Shown here: one piece after another, positions 17,130 to 24,760 of the stretch
Layout: each line of letters opens with the position of its first letter
Numbering within the stretch: the first letter of the stretch is position 1
Assembly (NCBI GenBank): GCA_964521575.1
Contig: CAZFSR010000003.1
Span: forward strand, 124,001-188,000
Length of the DNA: 64,000 bases
DNA from: 79-D21 sp964521575
Lineage (GTDB): Bacteria > Synergistota > Synergistia > Synergistales > 79-D21
Reading direction: 5' to 3'
Notes under the pieces: generated by a model
Database searches by the model: none
The model's input: the letters and a program-made list of their open reading frames with translations, nothing else
Told to the model about the DNA's origin: nothing
Position numbers and translations under genes: made by a program

Positions 17130-17945
17130 TCAACCCCTCCCCGAAAGCCCGACAACGAGGGTAATCAAACCAACCCCCGCCGTGTAAAGTGCAAAAAGGT
17201 TCCATCGGCCCCTCACCACGAACTTCCTCAGGATCGACAAAGCCAAGAGACCGGAAAGAAAGGCAGCGGCCGTTCCCAGCCACCAGCCGCTCGGCAAGCT
17301 CTGGAAGAAACTTTCCATCCCGCCGGCATCCTTGGCTTCGAGAAGGACTGCTCCGGCTACCGCGGGAAGCGACATCAGGAAAGAAAAATCGAACGCGGAC
17401 TCCGGGGAAAGCCCCATGAGCAGGCCTGAGAATATCGTCGATCCTGAACGCGAAATCCCGGGGAAAACCGCAAGTCCCTGGGCAAAACCGACTCCCAGGC
17501 CGATCTTCAAGTTGACATCCTTGCTTTTGGATCGGCCGGAGAACCGCCCGGCAAGGAAAAGAACGCCAGCGTTCAGGATAAGCAACGTGCCGACGATTGT
17601 CAGGGAGCCCATGGCAAACCCGACCGCCGACTTTAAACGCAGCCCGATTAAGGCAGTAACGAGGGTCCCCCCCAGGATCGACCACCCGGTCTTCCAACCC
17701 GGAGAACGTCTCTCCCTGGGGAGCCTCCAGCCCTCCAGCCACTCGGCCAATACCGTCCACCACGCTTTCCGGAAGAAAAGCATCGTCGCGAGAAGTGTCG
17801 CGACATGAAGGGCAAGATCAAACCCCAAAGGGGGTGTTTCAAATCCGGCAAGATTCTGGAAGATGGCGAGGTGCCCCGAACTGCTGACGGGCAGAAATTC
17901 AGTCAGCCCCTGCAGGATTCCCAGCAACAGCAATTTTGTTGTCAT
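17130..17945 (-). CDS. uppP: undecaprenyl-diphosphatase
   Basis: A 271-residue multispanning membrane enzyme of the BacA type. It dephosphorylates undecaprenyl diphosphate so that the lipid carrier can be reused for peptidoglycan and other wall polymers. The two signature regions are present: LQGLTEFLPVSSSGHL at the N-terminus and PGISRSGSTI in the second half. I chose the ATG at 17945 (MTTKLLLLGI), behind a GGAAGGG site. This overlaps the preceding Na/Pi cotransporter gene by 47 nt, an unusually long same-strand overlap. An upstream frame extension adds only non-family residues. Confidence 0.93.
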   Translation of the reverse strand: MTTKLLLLGILQGLTEFLPVSSSGHLAIFQNLAGFETPPLGFDLALHVATLLATMLFFRKAWWTVLAEWLEGWRLPRERRSPGWKTGWSILGGTLVTALIGLRLKSAVGFAMGSLTIVGTLLILNAGVLFLAGRFSGRSKSKDVNLKIGLGVGFAQGLAVFPGISRSGSTIFSGLLMGLSPESAFDFSFLMSLPAVAGAVLLEAKDAGGMESFFQSLPSGWWLGTAAAFLSGLLALSILRKFVVRGRWNLFALYTAGVGLITLVVGLSGRG

Positions 17946-19569
17946 GGGGTCGTTTCCCTTCCGTGTCCATCTTGATGACGTCAAGAACCATCAAGGCAAG
18001 GTTGTTTCCATGATCCGCAATCCGTTCGAGATTGCTCAGGATGTCGATAAAGACCACCCCCGCGCTCGGCTGGCATGCGCCGGTATTCAGCCGTTCAATG
18101 TGTTTCCGCCTCAGTTCCTTTTCCAGGGCATCGACCCGGTCTTCGAGGAGGAGGACCTCCTTTGCCGCAGAGCCGTCTTCGTTCAGGATGGACTCGATTG
18201 CAAGATGAAAGGCAAGACGGGCGTTCGAGAACATCTCCTCGAATTCGGACATCGCCTTTTCTGAGAAGACGAGGTGATTTTCCTGGGTGTATTCGAAAAG
18301 TTCGGTCAGGTTTGTCGCATGGTCCCCGACCCGTTCGATGTCCGATGCTCCGTTCACATAGGCTCCCAGGGTCAGGGAAAGTTCCTCGGAAAGGCTGGAC
18401 TGCCCGACCTCGGCTGCATAACGCGCAATTCCATGCGTCAGCTGGTTAACTAGTTTTTCGGTTTGAAACACTTCTTCCGCCTTTTTCGGATCCCTCTCGA
18501 CAAATGCCGCGTGAACGTTCTGCAGCATCTCTTCCGCCAGGAAGCCCAGACGAACCAGTTCCTGCCTAACGGCATGAACCGCGGCGGCAGGGGTTGCGGA
18601 AATCAATCGACGGTCAAGAAAACGGGGGCCCATATCGAGGACCGCGACTTTTCCCGGGATGATCTTCTGAACCAGGGTCACGAACGGACGGGAAAAGGGC
18701 AGGAAAATCAGGGTGTTCAACACGTTGAAAAGCGTGTGGGAATTGGCCAGCTGCCTCGGAACGGATGTTGCCGTGTGCTCGACGACCGTTTTGAACACGG
18801 GGAAGGCGGAAATAAAAAGGATCACCCCGAGGAGGTTGAAAAGGACATGGCAGGCAGCCGCCTGTTTCGCTCCGCGGTTGGCACCTATGGAGGCTAGGAC
18901 CGCCGTGATCGTGGTCCCGATGTTGTCCCCCAGGATGATGGGAATCGCCGCGTCGAGGCCGAGAAGCCCCTGGGAGGCCATCGCGATGACCAGACCAACG
19001 GTCGCGGCGCTGGATTGGACAAGAAGGGTAAGGCCCGTCCCCGCGAGAACTCCAAGGAGGTGACTGTTCGAGAAAGCGATGAAAATATCTTTCCGGTCAC
19101 GCAGGAAAGACATCGATCCTTCCATCGTCTTCATGCCCAGGAAGAGCAGCCCGAAACCGACCAGGCCATTCCCGATGCTCTTCTGGCGCTTGTTCCTTCC
19201 GAACATGGACAGGAGAACGCCGAGGCCGATGAAGGGAAGCGCGAAATCGGAAAACTTGAAAGCAATCAGCTGGGCCGTGACGGTGGTCCCGATATTGGCC
19301 CCCATGATCACGCCAAAGGCCTGGTATAGCGACATGAGCCCCGCGTGGACGAAACTGACGGTCATGACGGTACAGGCACTGCTGCTTTGCAGGAGGGTCG
19401 TCACGAGGATACCGACTCCGATTCCCCGGACGGGTGTCTTCGTGACGGTTGAAAAGAGGCGTCTCAACTTTTCGCCTGAGATATCCTGGAGAGTTTCGCT
19501 CATCAGCTTGATCCCGAAAAGGAACAGGCCGACTCCCCCCAGCATTTGAAAGATTGAGGTTATTGGCAC
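17899..19569 (-). CDS. Na/Pi cotransporter family protein with PhoU-like C-terminus
   Basis: A 556-residue protein. The N-terminal half has the two inverted Na/Pi-cotransporter repeats, each with a QSSSA-type motif (LLQSSSACTV and LVQSSAATVG). The C-terminal portion, about 340-540, is helical and PhoU-like (TLGAYVNGASDIERVGDHA, LERIADHGNNLA). It probably moves phosphate or another anion with Na+, with the PhoU-like part acting as regulator. GTG start at 19569 behind AAAAGGAGTG. Confidence 0.9.
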   Translation of the reverse strand: MPITSIFQMLGGVGLFLFGIKLMSETLQDISGEKLRRLFSTVTKTPVRGIGVGILVTTLLQSSSACTVMTVSFVHAGLMSLYQAFGVIMGANIGTTVTAQLIAFKFSDFALPFIGLGVLLSMFGRNKRQKSIGNGLVGFGLLFLGMKTMEGSMSFLRDRKDIFIAFSNSHLLGVLAGTGLTLLVQSSAATVGLVIAMASQGLLGLDAAIPIILGDNIGTTITAVLASIGANRGAKQAAACHVLFNLLGVILFISAFPVFKTVVEHTATSVPRQLANSHTLFNVLNTLIFLPFSRPFVTLVQKIIPGKVAVLDMGPRFLDRRLISATPAAAVHAVRQELVRLGFLAEEMLQNVHAAFVERDPKKAEEVFQTEKLVNQLTHGIARYAAEVGQSSLSEELSLTLGAYVNGASDIERVGDHATNLTELFEYTQENHLVFSEKAMSEFEEMFSNARLAFHLAIESILNEDGSAAKEVLLLEDRVDALEKELRRKHIERLNTGACQPSAGVVFIDILSNLERIADHGNNLALMVLDVIKMDTEGKRPHDNKIAVAGNPAGAD

Positions 19570-19612
19570 GAGAGTTTCACTCCTTTTGAAGTGGATGAGG
19601 CGCTTCTCAGAG

Positions 19613-21337
19613 TCATGCGGTCTCGATCTCTTCCTTCCTGGCCAGGACCGTTACCATGGGAACGACTTGAGGAGTTCCCCTGGTCAGCCGGCGGATGACT
19701 TCACGCACCCTGCCCTTGATGCGCGCCTCCAGCTGTTCTGGATCCCGGGCGGCCTTTTCTCCCGTGCTTCCAACGGCCTTCAGGACAGCCTTGTGTATTT
19801 CTTCGTAAAGCTCCTTCGCGTCCGGACTGTGAATGAACCCTCGGCTTTCCAGGCGAAGTTCTCCTGCCAGCCTGCCTTCTTCGTCGAGCACGACGGAAAG
19901 GATAAGAACCCCGTCTTCCGCAAGTTCACGCCTTTCCTTGAGGACACTACCCTTCATCTCGCCGAGTGCTAGCCCGTCCACCAGGACGATTCCGCTGGCG
20001 ACCGTCCCCTTGATTTGGGCCTTCCCTCTATGGATGCGTAGAATGTCGCCATTCTGCAGGACATGGATATTGGCCTCTGGAAGTCCCATCTCGACGGCCA
20101 GTTGGGCATGTCGGTGCTGGTGCCGTCTTTCCCCGTGGACCGGGACAAAAAACTGCGGTTTCACCATGCTCAGCATCATCTTCAATTCTTCCTGGGAGGC
20201 ATGGCCCGACGCATGCACGTGCTGTTCCCGGTCGTAGATGACCTCGCAACCCAAGGCGAAAAGCCGGTCGATCGTCCGGCTGACAAGTTTTTCGTTCCCC
20301 GGGATCGGCGTGGCGAAAATGGCAACGAGGTCCTTCGGGCCAAGGAGGATATGCCGGTGTTCACCCTTGCTCATGAGGACGAGCCCGGAAAAGGGTTCTC
20401 CCTGGCTACCCGTGGTCAGGACGACCAAACGGTTCGCCGGGATCCTTTCGGCTTCCCCTGCAGGCACCAGCAGGTCTTCGCTAACCTGGATGTACCCAAG
20501 CCTGCGAGCCAGTTCAACGTTTGCAACCATGCTTCTTCCAAGAAGCGCGACCTTTCGGTTGAAACGGGCCGCAACGTCGAAAATCTGCTGAGTCCTGTGG
20601 ATGTTGCTGGCGAAGGCAGCGATGACGATTCGTCTGTTTCTGTGAAGCCTGAGAATCTGCTCGAAAGATTTTCCGACAATGTTTTCCGAGGGGGTGTAAC
20701 CGGGCCTTTCGGCATTCGTCGAATCGCTGAGGAGAAGGCGGACTCCCTTCTTTCCCGCCTCGGCAAATGCGTTGTAATCCGTCAGGCGCCCGTCGATGGG
20801 AGTGGGATCGAGCTTAAAATCTCCCGTATGGACGACAATCCCTTCCGGGGTCTCGATGATCAGACCAACACCATCCGGAATCGAGTGGCAGACCGAAACG
20901 AACCTGACCCGGAAAGCCCCGAGCTCGATGGCCTCCCCGGCGCGCACCTCCTTGAGTTTCGGTTCGTACGAAGGAGCGAACTCGGAAAGCTTGCCCATCG
21001 CAAGCCCCAGCGTCAGCGCTGTCCCGTATAGGGGAACATCGAGCCTTGGAAGGACAAAGGGCAAGGAGCCCGTATGATCTTCGTGCCCATGGGTCAGGAC
21101 GATTCCACGGATCCTATCCCGGTTTTCCAGGAGGTAACTGACATCCGGGATGACGAAGTCGATGCCGAACATTTCCTCGTCGGGGAACTTGAGGCCTGAA
21201 TCGACAACGAGGATGTCATCGCCGTACTCGAAAACGAGCATGTTTTTCCCAATTTCCCCGAATCCGCCAAGCGGGATGAACCGGAGCTCAGCGGACCCGT
21301 GGGCCGGATTTCTTTTCCGGCTTTTGGTTCTTGCCAT
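19613..21337 (-). CDS. rnj: ribonuclease J
   Basis: A 574-residue metallo-beta-lactamase/beta-CASP ribonuclease with 5' exonuclease and endonuclease activity in RNA maturation and decay. The catalytic HGHEDHTGSLP motif lies near residue 82, with LPLYGT-type and VHTGDFKLDPTP motifs following, and the beta-CASP motif HASGHASQEEL near 374. A C-terminal domain completes the normal length. ATG at 21337 behind GGAGAGTGAAGG. It heads the 15-gene minus-strand run down to purA. Confidence 0.95.
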   Translation of the reverse strand: MARTKSRKRNPAHGSAELRFIPLGGFGEIGKNMLVFEYGDDILVVDSGLKFPDEEMFGIDFVIPDVSYLLENRDRIRGIVLTHGHEDHTGSLPFVLPRLDVPLYGTALTLGLAMGKLSEFAPSYEPKLKEVRAGEAIELGAFRVRFVSVCHSIPDGVGLIIETPEGIVVHTGDFKLDPTPIDGRLTDYNAFAEAGKKGVRLLLSDSTNAERPGYTPSENIVGKSFEQILRLHRNRRIVIAAFASNIHRTQQIFDVAARFNRKVALLGRSMVANVELARRLGYIQVSEDLLVPAGEAERIPANRLVVLTTGSQGEPFSGLVLMSKGEHRHILLGPKDLVAIFATPIPGNEKLVSRTIDRLFALGCEVIYDREQHVHASGHASQEELKMMLSMVKPQFFVPVHGERRHQHRHAQLAVEMGLPEANIHVLQNGDILRIHRGKAQIKGTVASGIVLVDGLALGEMKGSVLKERRELAEDGVLILSVVLDEEGRLAGELRLESRGFIHSPDAKELYEEIHKAVLKAVGSTGEKAARDPEQLEARIKGRVREVIRRLTRGTPQVVPMVTVLARKEEIETA

Positions 21338-21373
21338 ACCTTCACTCTCCCGTCAACAAACACCAGAAAACGA

Positions 21374-21396
21374 GGGGTGGACAAGCCACCCCTTTA
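21374..21396 (-). terminator. hairpin between aldolase gene and rnj
   Basis: GGGGTGG pairs with CCACCCC around a 5-nt loop, followed on the minus strand by TCGTTTT. It lies in the 87-bp gap between the aldolase stop and rnj, so it would end or reduce transcription from the aldolase gene. Confidence 0.5.
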
Positions 21397-21424
21397 AAGG
21401 CCGTATGGATTTCCCTATAGGGCC

Positions 21425-22696
21425 TCAGTCGCTGAAATCACCTTTCCGGCCTTCCTTCCTGGAAAGCTCGAGTGCCCTTTCCCGGGTGAATTCGCTCCTT
21501 GCGTTCAGGATCGGTCTTTCCGGGGCCGCATTTTCATCGGCTCGCCGGGATATCGTCTCAATCAGGACCTCTGCGAGTCCCTCGGCCTTGAAAGCCCGGA
21601 TGTAGCGTGTGGCCCATTCTTCGGTTTCTGCCACGATCCGTTCCTGGACAGGTTCCGGGAGTGCCATGATCTGGTCATGGAAAGGCTTGTTCGCCTTCTT
21701 GTAATCCCCGCCTTTACGGCTGATCCCCTGGTCGTCGGCCCAGGCCACGATTTCCCTCCACAGGGCTTCCGTTACGCCTCTGTCCTTTTCCTTGATGAAT
21801 GAATCCCCTTCGATCACGGCATTGCCCGTTTCCGGTTCCATCTTCAGGCCCAGAACGATGTTCTGCCAGAGCGTCCCCACGTTTCCCTTGTTGATCCCGG
21901 CACCGGCAAAATGCCCCACTTTGTCGAAGGGGGTTCCCGAGATCCCGTGCTGGGCGATGGAAACGCCGTAAGGGCGAATGGCTTCCGCGATTTCCAGGGT
22001 CCTCTTCAGGTCGATCCCTTCCTCCACTCCCGCCGCCTTGTCGTAAGTCCCATGCAGGCTGCCGTTCGAAATGGCGAGGTAATCCGGGAACACACCCCAG
22101 GCATTCAGGCCGCCGACAAAGAAAAGGGCTTCCTCGACGGTAGAGAGTTCTCCCTTTCCCTTGATCTCGCCAACTTCCGCTTCAAGGCCAAGGTACGGAG
22201 GGACATGCATGGCGACATCACGGGTAAAGCAGAGGTTTTCCCAATCCGGGTTGTGCGAGGCGTCAACGGCAACTGAGGTCCAGCCTCGCTCGATGATCTT
22301 CCTGAGGTGCGAGATCGATTTTAAAAGGTCTTCCCTCGATTTGATTCCGTAATGATCGACATGAAGGCCGAAAAACACTCCATGCCCCATCTCGGCCGAG
22401 TAACGGATGGCGTAGTCCGGGATATTGTCGAATGTGCATCCGCAATAAGTCGATTCCGACTTTGCAAGCTCGAGAAGGACCACTGCGCGGGTCTTCTTCG
22501 CCGCTTTCAAGAGGCCCTTCACCGTCAAGGGATTCCGCACGTTGGCGGCAAGGACGATCGATCCGCTCTTTTTCGCGGCTTCGGCAATATCCCTCCCGCT
22601 GACCAGAGCCACCGGTTCTTCCCCGTAAAGGGCCTGGACGTTCAAGGGCCTCTTGCGGAGCACTTCCCTGTAGCCGGCACCTTCAACTTTTATCAT
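21425..22696 (-). CDS. class II fructose-bisphosphate aldolase family protein
   Basis: A 423-residue member of the zinc-dependent class II aldolase family. Visible motifs include GLHVDHYG (metal-binding His), VDASHNPDWEN, LEAEVGEIKGKGELST, LAISNGSLHGTYD and ISIAQHGISG-like VSIAQHGISG. It is longer than the common 280-350 residue enzymes, mainly through a C-terminal extension. Likely reaction is reversible cleavage of fructose 1,6-bisphosphate, but a related ketose bisphosphate cannot be excluded. I chose the ATG at 22696 behind AAGGAGGTG; an in-frame GTG at 22708 lies inside that ribosome-binding site. Confidence 0.82.
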   Translation of the reverse strand: MIKVEGAGYREVLRKRPLNVQALYGEEPVALVSGRDIAEAAKKSGSIVLAANVRNPLTVKGLLKAAKKTRAVVLLELAKSESTYCGCTFDNIPDYAIRYSAEMGHGVFFGLHVDHYGIKSREDLLKSISHLRKIIERGWTSVAVDASHNPDWENLCFTRDVAMHVPPYLGLEAEVGEIKGKGELSTVEEALFFVGGLNAWGVFPDYLAISNGSLHGTYDKAAGVEEGIDLKRTLEIAEAIRPYGVSIAQHGISGTPFDKVGHFAGAGINKGNVGTLWQNIVLGLKMEPETGNAVIEGDSFIKEKDRGVTEALWREIVAWADDQGISRKGGDYKKANKPFHDQIMALPEPVQERIVAETEEWATRYIRAFKAEGLAEVLIETISRRADENAAPERPILNARSEFTRERALELSRKEGRKGDFSD

Positions 22697-22797
22697 TACG
22701 GAAAGCACCTCCTTAAGCGATCACGCCCTATACGTTACCATGTCGGGAGGAATTATCAAGACTCACGGGCATCGCCCTCCTCCTGCGGAGCGGGGGG

Positions 22798-22826
22798 TTG
22801 CGCGTTCAACGAGGCCATGGTAGTAT
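22798..22826 (+). promoter_or_regulatory. promoter of the tRNA-Gln/tRNA-Glu pair
   Basis: TTGCGC at 22798-22803, a 17-nt spacer and TAGTAT at 22821-22826, placed 39 bp before the mature tRNA-Gln. Confidence 0.6.
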
Positions 22827-22864
22827 TATGCGCGCTCGCCCGGAAGAAGCCGGCGATGCCGTAT

Positions 22865-22938
22865 TGGGGAATCGTCTAACGGCAGGACAGCTGACTCTGG
22901 ATCAGCCAATCGTGGTTCGAATCCACGTTCCCCAGCCA
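22865..22938 (+). tRNA. tRNA-Gln (anticodon CTG)
   Basis: Complete cloverleaf. The acceptor stem is TGGGGAA/TTCCCCA, the anticodon stem GCTGA/TCAGC encloses CTCTGGA (anticodon CTG), the T-arm has GGTTCGAATCC, and CCA is encoded. It is followed 16 bp later by tRNA-Glu. Confidence 0.94.
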
Positions 22939-22954
22939 AATTGAGCTTTATTAC

Positions 22955-23030
22955 GGTCCCATCGTCCAGTGGCCCAGGACACCGGGTTCTCAGCCCGGGA
23001 ACAGGGGTTCGAATCCCCTTGGGACTGCCA
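22955..23030 (+). tRNA. tRNA-Glu (anticodon CTC)
   Basis: Complete cloverleaf. The acceptor is GGTCCCA/TGGGACT with a G-T closing pair, the anticodon stem CCGGG/CCCGG encloses TTCTCAG (anticodon CTC), and CCA is encoded. Likely co-transcribed with tRNA-Gln. Confidence 0.94.
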
Positions 23031-23040
23031 AAAATTAAGG

Positions 23041-23077
23041 AAGGGCCTTCGCCTCCTGGCGTGGGCCCTTTGTCTTT
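23041..23077 (+). terminator. terminator after the tRNA-Gln/Glu pair
   Basis: AAGGGCC at 23041-23047 pairs with GGCCCTT at 23064-23070, followed by TGTCTTTT. The T-run is imperfect. Confidence 0.6.
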
Positions 23078-23140
23078 TCCCCATCTCCCGCTCCGGGAAT
23101 TCATCGTTTCTTTTTTTACCGGTGATTTTTGTTCTTTCCC

Positions 23141-23169
23141 TTGACGTTAAACCAAGCTTGCGACAAAAT
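23141..23169 (+). promoter_or_regulatory. promoter of the cold-shock gene
   Basis: TTGACG at 23141-23146, 17-nt spacer, CAAAAT at 23164-23169. It would give a 5' leader of about 70 nt. The leader holds a small GGACC/GGTCC hairpin ending just before the GCAGGAGG ribosome-binding site. Confidence 0.6.
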
Positions 23170-23247
23170 CAGGGAGGCACACCGCATCCGTTATCCGGTG
23201 CCGTTAAATTTTGAAGGACCTTATTGGTCCGCAGGAGGTCAGGCTTT

Positions 23248-23448
23248 ATGGAGCAGGGAGTCGTCAAGTGGTTCAATGGAACGAAGGGCTACGGCTTCAT
23301 CACCCGTGACAGCGGCGGCGACGTTTTCGTCCATTACTCAGGAATCCAGATGAATGGCTTCAAGACCCTGGAAGAGAACCAGAGGGTTTCCTTCAAGGTC
23401 GTGGATGGCGCCAAGGGCCCTCAGGCCGTCGAGGTGACGCCCCTCTAG
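23248..23448 (+). CDS. cold-shock domain protein
   Basis: A 66-residue single-domain CspA-type nucleic-acid chaperone. The RNP motifs are KGYGFIT and DVFVHYSGI, preceded by GVVKWFNGT. It binds single-stranded RNA and DNA and melts structure at low temperature. The ATG at 23248 follows GCAGGAGGTC; the frame extends upstream but those codons are not conserved. Monocistronic: promoter at 23141 and terminator immediately downstream. Confidence 0.94.
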   Translation: MEQGVVKWFNGTKGYGFITRDSGGDVFVHYSGIQMNGFKTLEENQRVSFKVVDGAKGPQAVEVTPL

Positions 23449-23475
23449 TTCGCTGGACCCCCAAACGGATTTCCC

Positions 23476-23515
23476 GGGAGGATTTGACTTCGCGTCAGAT
23501 CCTCCCTTCTCTTTT
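23476..23515 (+). terminator. terminator of the cold-shock gene
   Basis: GGGAGGAT (23476-23483) pairs with ATCCTCCC (23499-23506) with an inner TGAC/GTCA helix, followed by TTCTCTTTT. It overlaps the last codons of convergent rlmN. Confidence 0.7.
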
Positions 23516-24523
23516 CCTCAACTGCCCGCATGCCGCAGCGATATCCTCTCCCCGCTCCCGCCTGACTTCCGCCTCGATTCCCCTTGAAACCAGGACTTGC
23601 CTGAACTGCTCAACCTTCTCGCGGGAAGGCTTCCTGAAAGATTCGCAGGTTGCGTTCCAGGGAATCAGGTTGACATAACTTTTCAACCCCTTCAGACGCT
23701 CCGCCAGAAGCACCGCCTGGGAAGTCGAATCATTAACGCCTTCCATCAGCATGTATTCGATCGAAACCCGATCCCGGGTTTTTTCCTGGTAAAGGCGAAT
23801 CGCGGCAAGCAATTCCGGAAGCGGGTATTGGCGGTTTACGGGCATCAGCCGGCTGCGGAGTTCATCTTCCGGGGCATGGATGGATACCGCGAGCCTGACG
23901 CCTGGATTCGCCTCGGCCAAAGCGAGAATCCCTGGAACGATGCCAGACGTCGAAACGGTCATCCTTCTGGCTCCCAGGTTCCTCATCTTGGGATGCTTCA
24001 GGTTTTCAACCGCCTTCATGAAAGCGTCCAGATTCAGGAGTGGTTCTCCCATCCCCATGAAGACAAGATTGTCGATCGGCTCTCCCTGTTGTTTTTCCAT
24101 CGCAAGGAACTGGCCGACGATTTCTCCGCAGGAAAGATTGCGGACAAATCCCGACTGCCCCGTCGCGCAGAAGGCACAATCCAGAGGGCACCCCACCTGC
24201 GTGGAGATGCAGGCCGTCCTTCGGCCGTCCTGCAGCAGAAGGACCGACTCCACGCACTCCCCGTCATGGAACGACCAAAGAGACTTTTCTGTGCCGTCCT
24301 TCCTCGAGACCTCCCGCTTGGCCTCCCTGGGAACAATTTCTCCGAAAGTTTCGGCCGCCTTTCTTCTCAACTCAATGGAAAGGTTGGTCATCTCCCCGAA
24401 GGCAAAGACATGTCGTTTATAGAGCCAGCCGCAGACCTGGTCTGCCCTGAAGGTGGGCTCTTTCCACTCATCCCGGCACAGGGTCCGCCATTCTTCATAA
24501 CCCAGGTCCAACGCAAAACGCAT
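23495..24523 (-). CDS. rlmN: 23S rRNA (adenine2503-C2)-methyltransferase
   Basis: A 342-residue radical SAM enzyme that methylates C2 of A2503 in 23S rRNA and A37 in some tRNAs. The iron-sulfur cluster motif CPLDCAFCATG is clear, as are FMGMGEPLLN, the LAVSIHAP stretch, and the C-terminal catalytic Cys in AAACGQLR, typical of RlmN. I chose the ATG at 24523 behind AAGGGAGTG; upstream codons in the frame run through the tRNA-Ala terminator. Confidence 0.95.
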   Translation of the reverse strand: MRFALDLGYEEWRTLCRDEWKEPTFRADQVCGWLYKRHVFAFGEMTNLSIELRRKAAETFGEIVPREAKREVSRKDGTEKSLWSFHDGECVESVLLLQDGRRTACISTQVGCPLDCAFCATGQSGFVRNLSCGEIVGQFLAMEKQQGEPIDNLVFMGMGEPLLNLDAFMKAVENLKHPKMRNLGARRMTVSTSGIVPGILALAEANPGVRLAVSIHAPEDELRSRLMPVNRQYPLPELLAAIRLYQEKTRDRVSIEYMLMEGVNDSTSQAVLLAERLKGLKSYVNLIPWNATCESFRKPSREKVEQFRQVLVSRGIEAEVRRERGEDIAAACGQLRKREGRI

Positions 24524-24554
24524 CCGGATCACTCCCTTGGCAGGACTGGAATGT

Positions 24555-24584
24555 AAAAAAGGCCTGTCCCTCTGGACAGGCCTT
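24555..24584 (-). terminator. terminator of tRNA-Ala
   Basis: An 11-bp perfect stem (24559-24569 with 24574-24584), a CTCT-complement loop and a run of six T residues on the minus strand. It separates the tRNA-Ala transcript from rlmN. Confidence 0.88.
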
Positions 24585-24591
24585 GATTCAC

Positions 24592-24666
24592 TGGTGGAGG
24601 TGAGGGGATTCGAACCCCTGGCCCCCTGCATGCCATGCAGGTGCGCTCCCGCTGCGCCACACCCCC
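24592..24666 (-). tRNA. tRNA-Ala (anticodon GGC)
   Basis: On the minus strand the acceptor stem is GGGGGTG/CACCTCC, the D-stem GCGC/GCGC, the anticodon stem CCTGC/GCAGG enclosing ATGGCAT (anticodon GGC, reading GCC), the T-arm GGTTCGAATCC, and an encoded CCA. Confidence 0.93.
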
Positions 24667-24682
24667 CGGTCGAACGGGCTTC

Positions 24683-24711
24683 ATTATACGAAGCCCTTCC
24701 CCGGCTGTCAA
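24683..24711 (-). promoter_or_regulatory. consensus promoter of tRNA-Ala
   Basis: TTGACA (24711-24706), 17-nt spacer, TATAAT (24688-24683): a perfect sigma-70 promoter. The -10 is embedded in a perfect inverted repeat, GGGCTTC and GAAGCCC on either side. Confidence 0.9.
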
Positions 24712-24760
24712 CCGAAGATTTGCCCTTGCCCGGCTCCTCCGTTCGTGCAAGGATGGAGCC

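Noticed and set aside
17125..17763. Long frame upstream of the DUF4321 gene
   Set aside because: It is antiphase to uppP, is rich in Arg, Gly and Pro, and matches no family. The DUF4321 protein starts at 17124.
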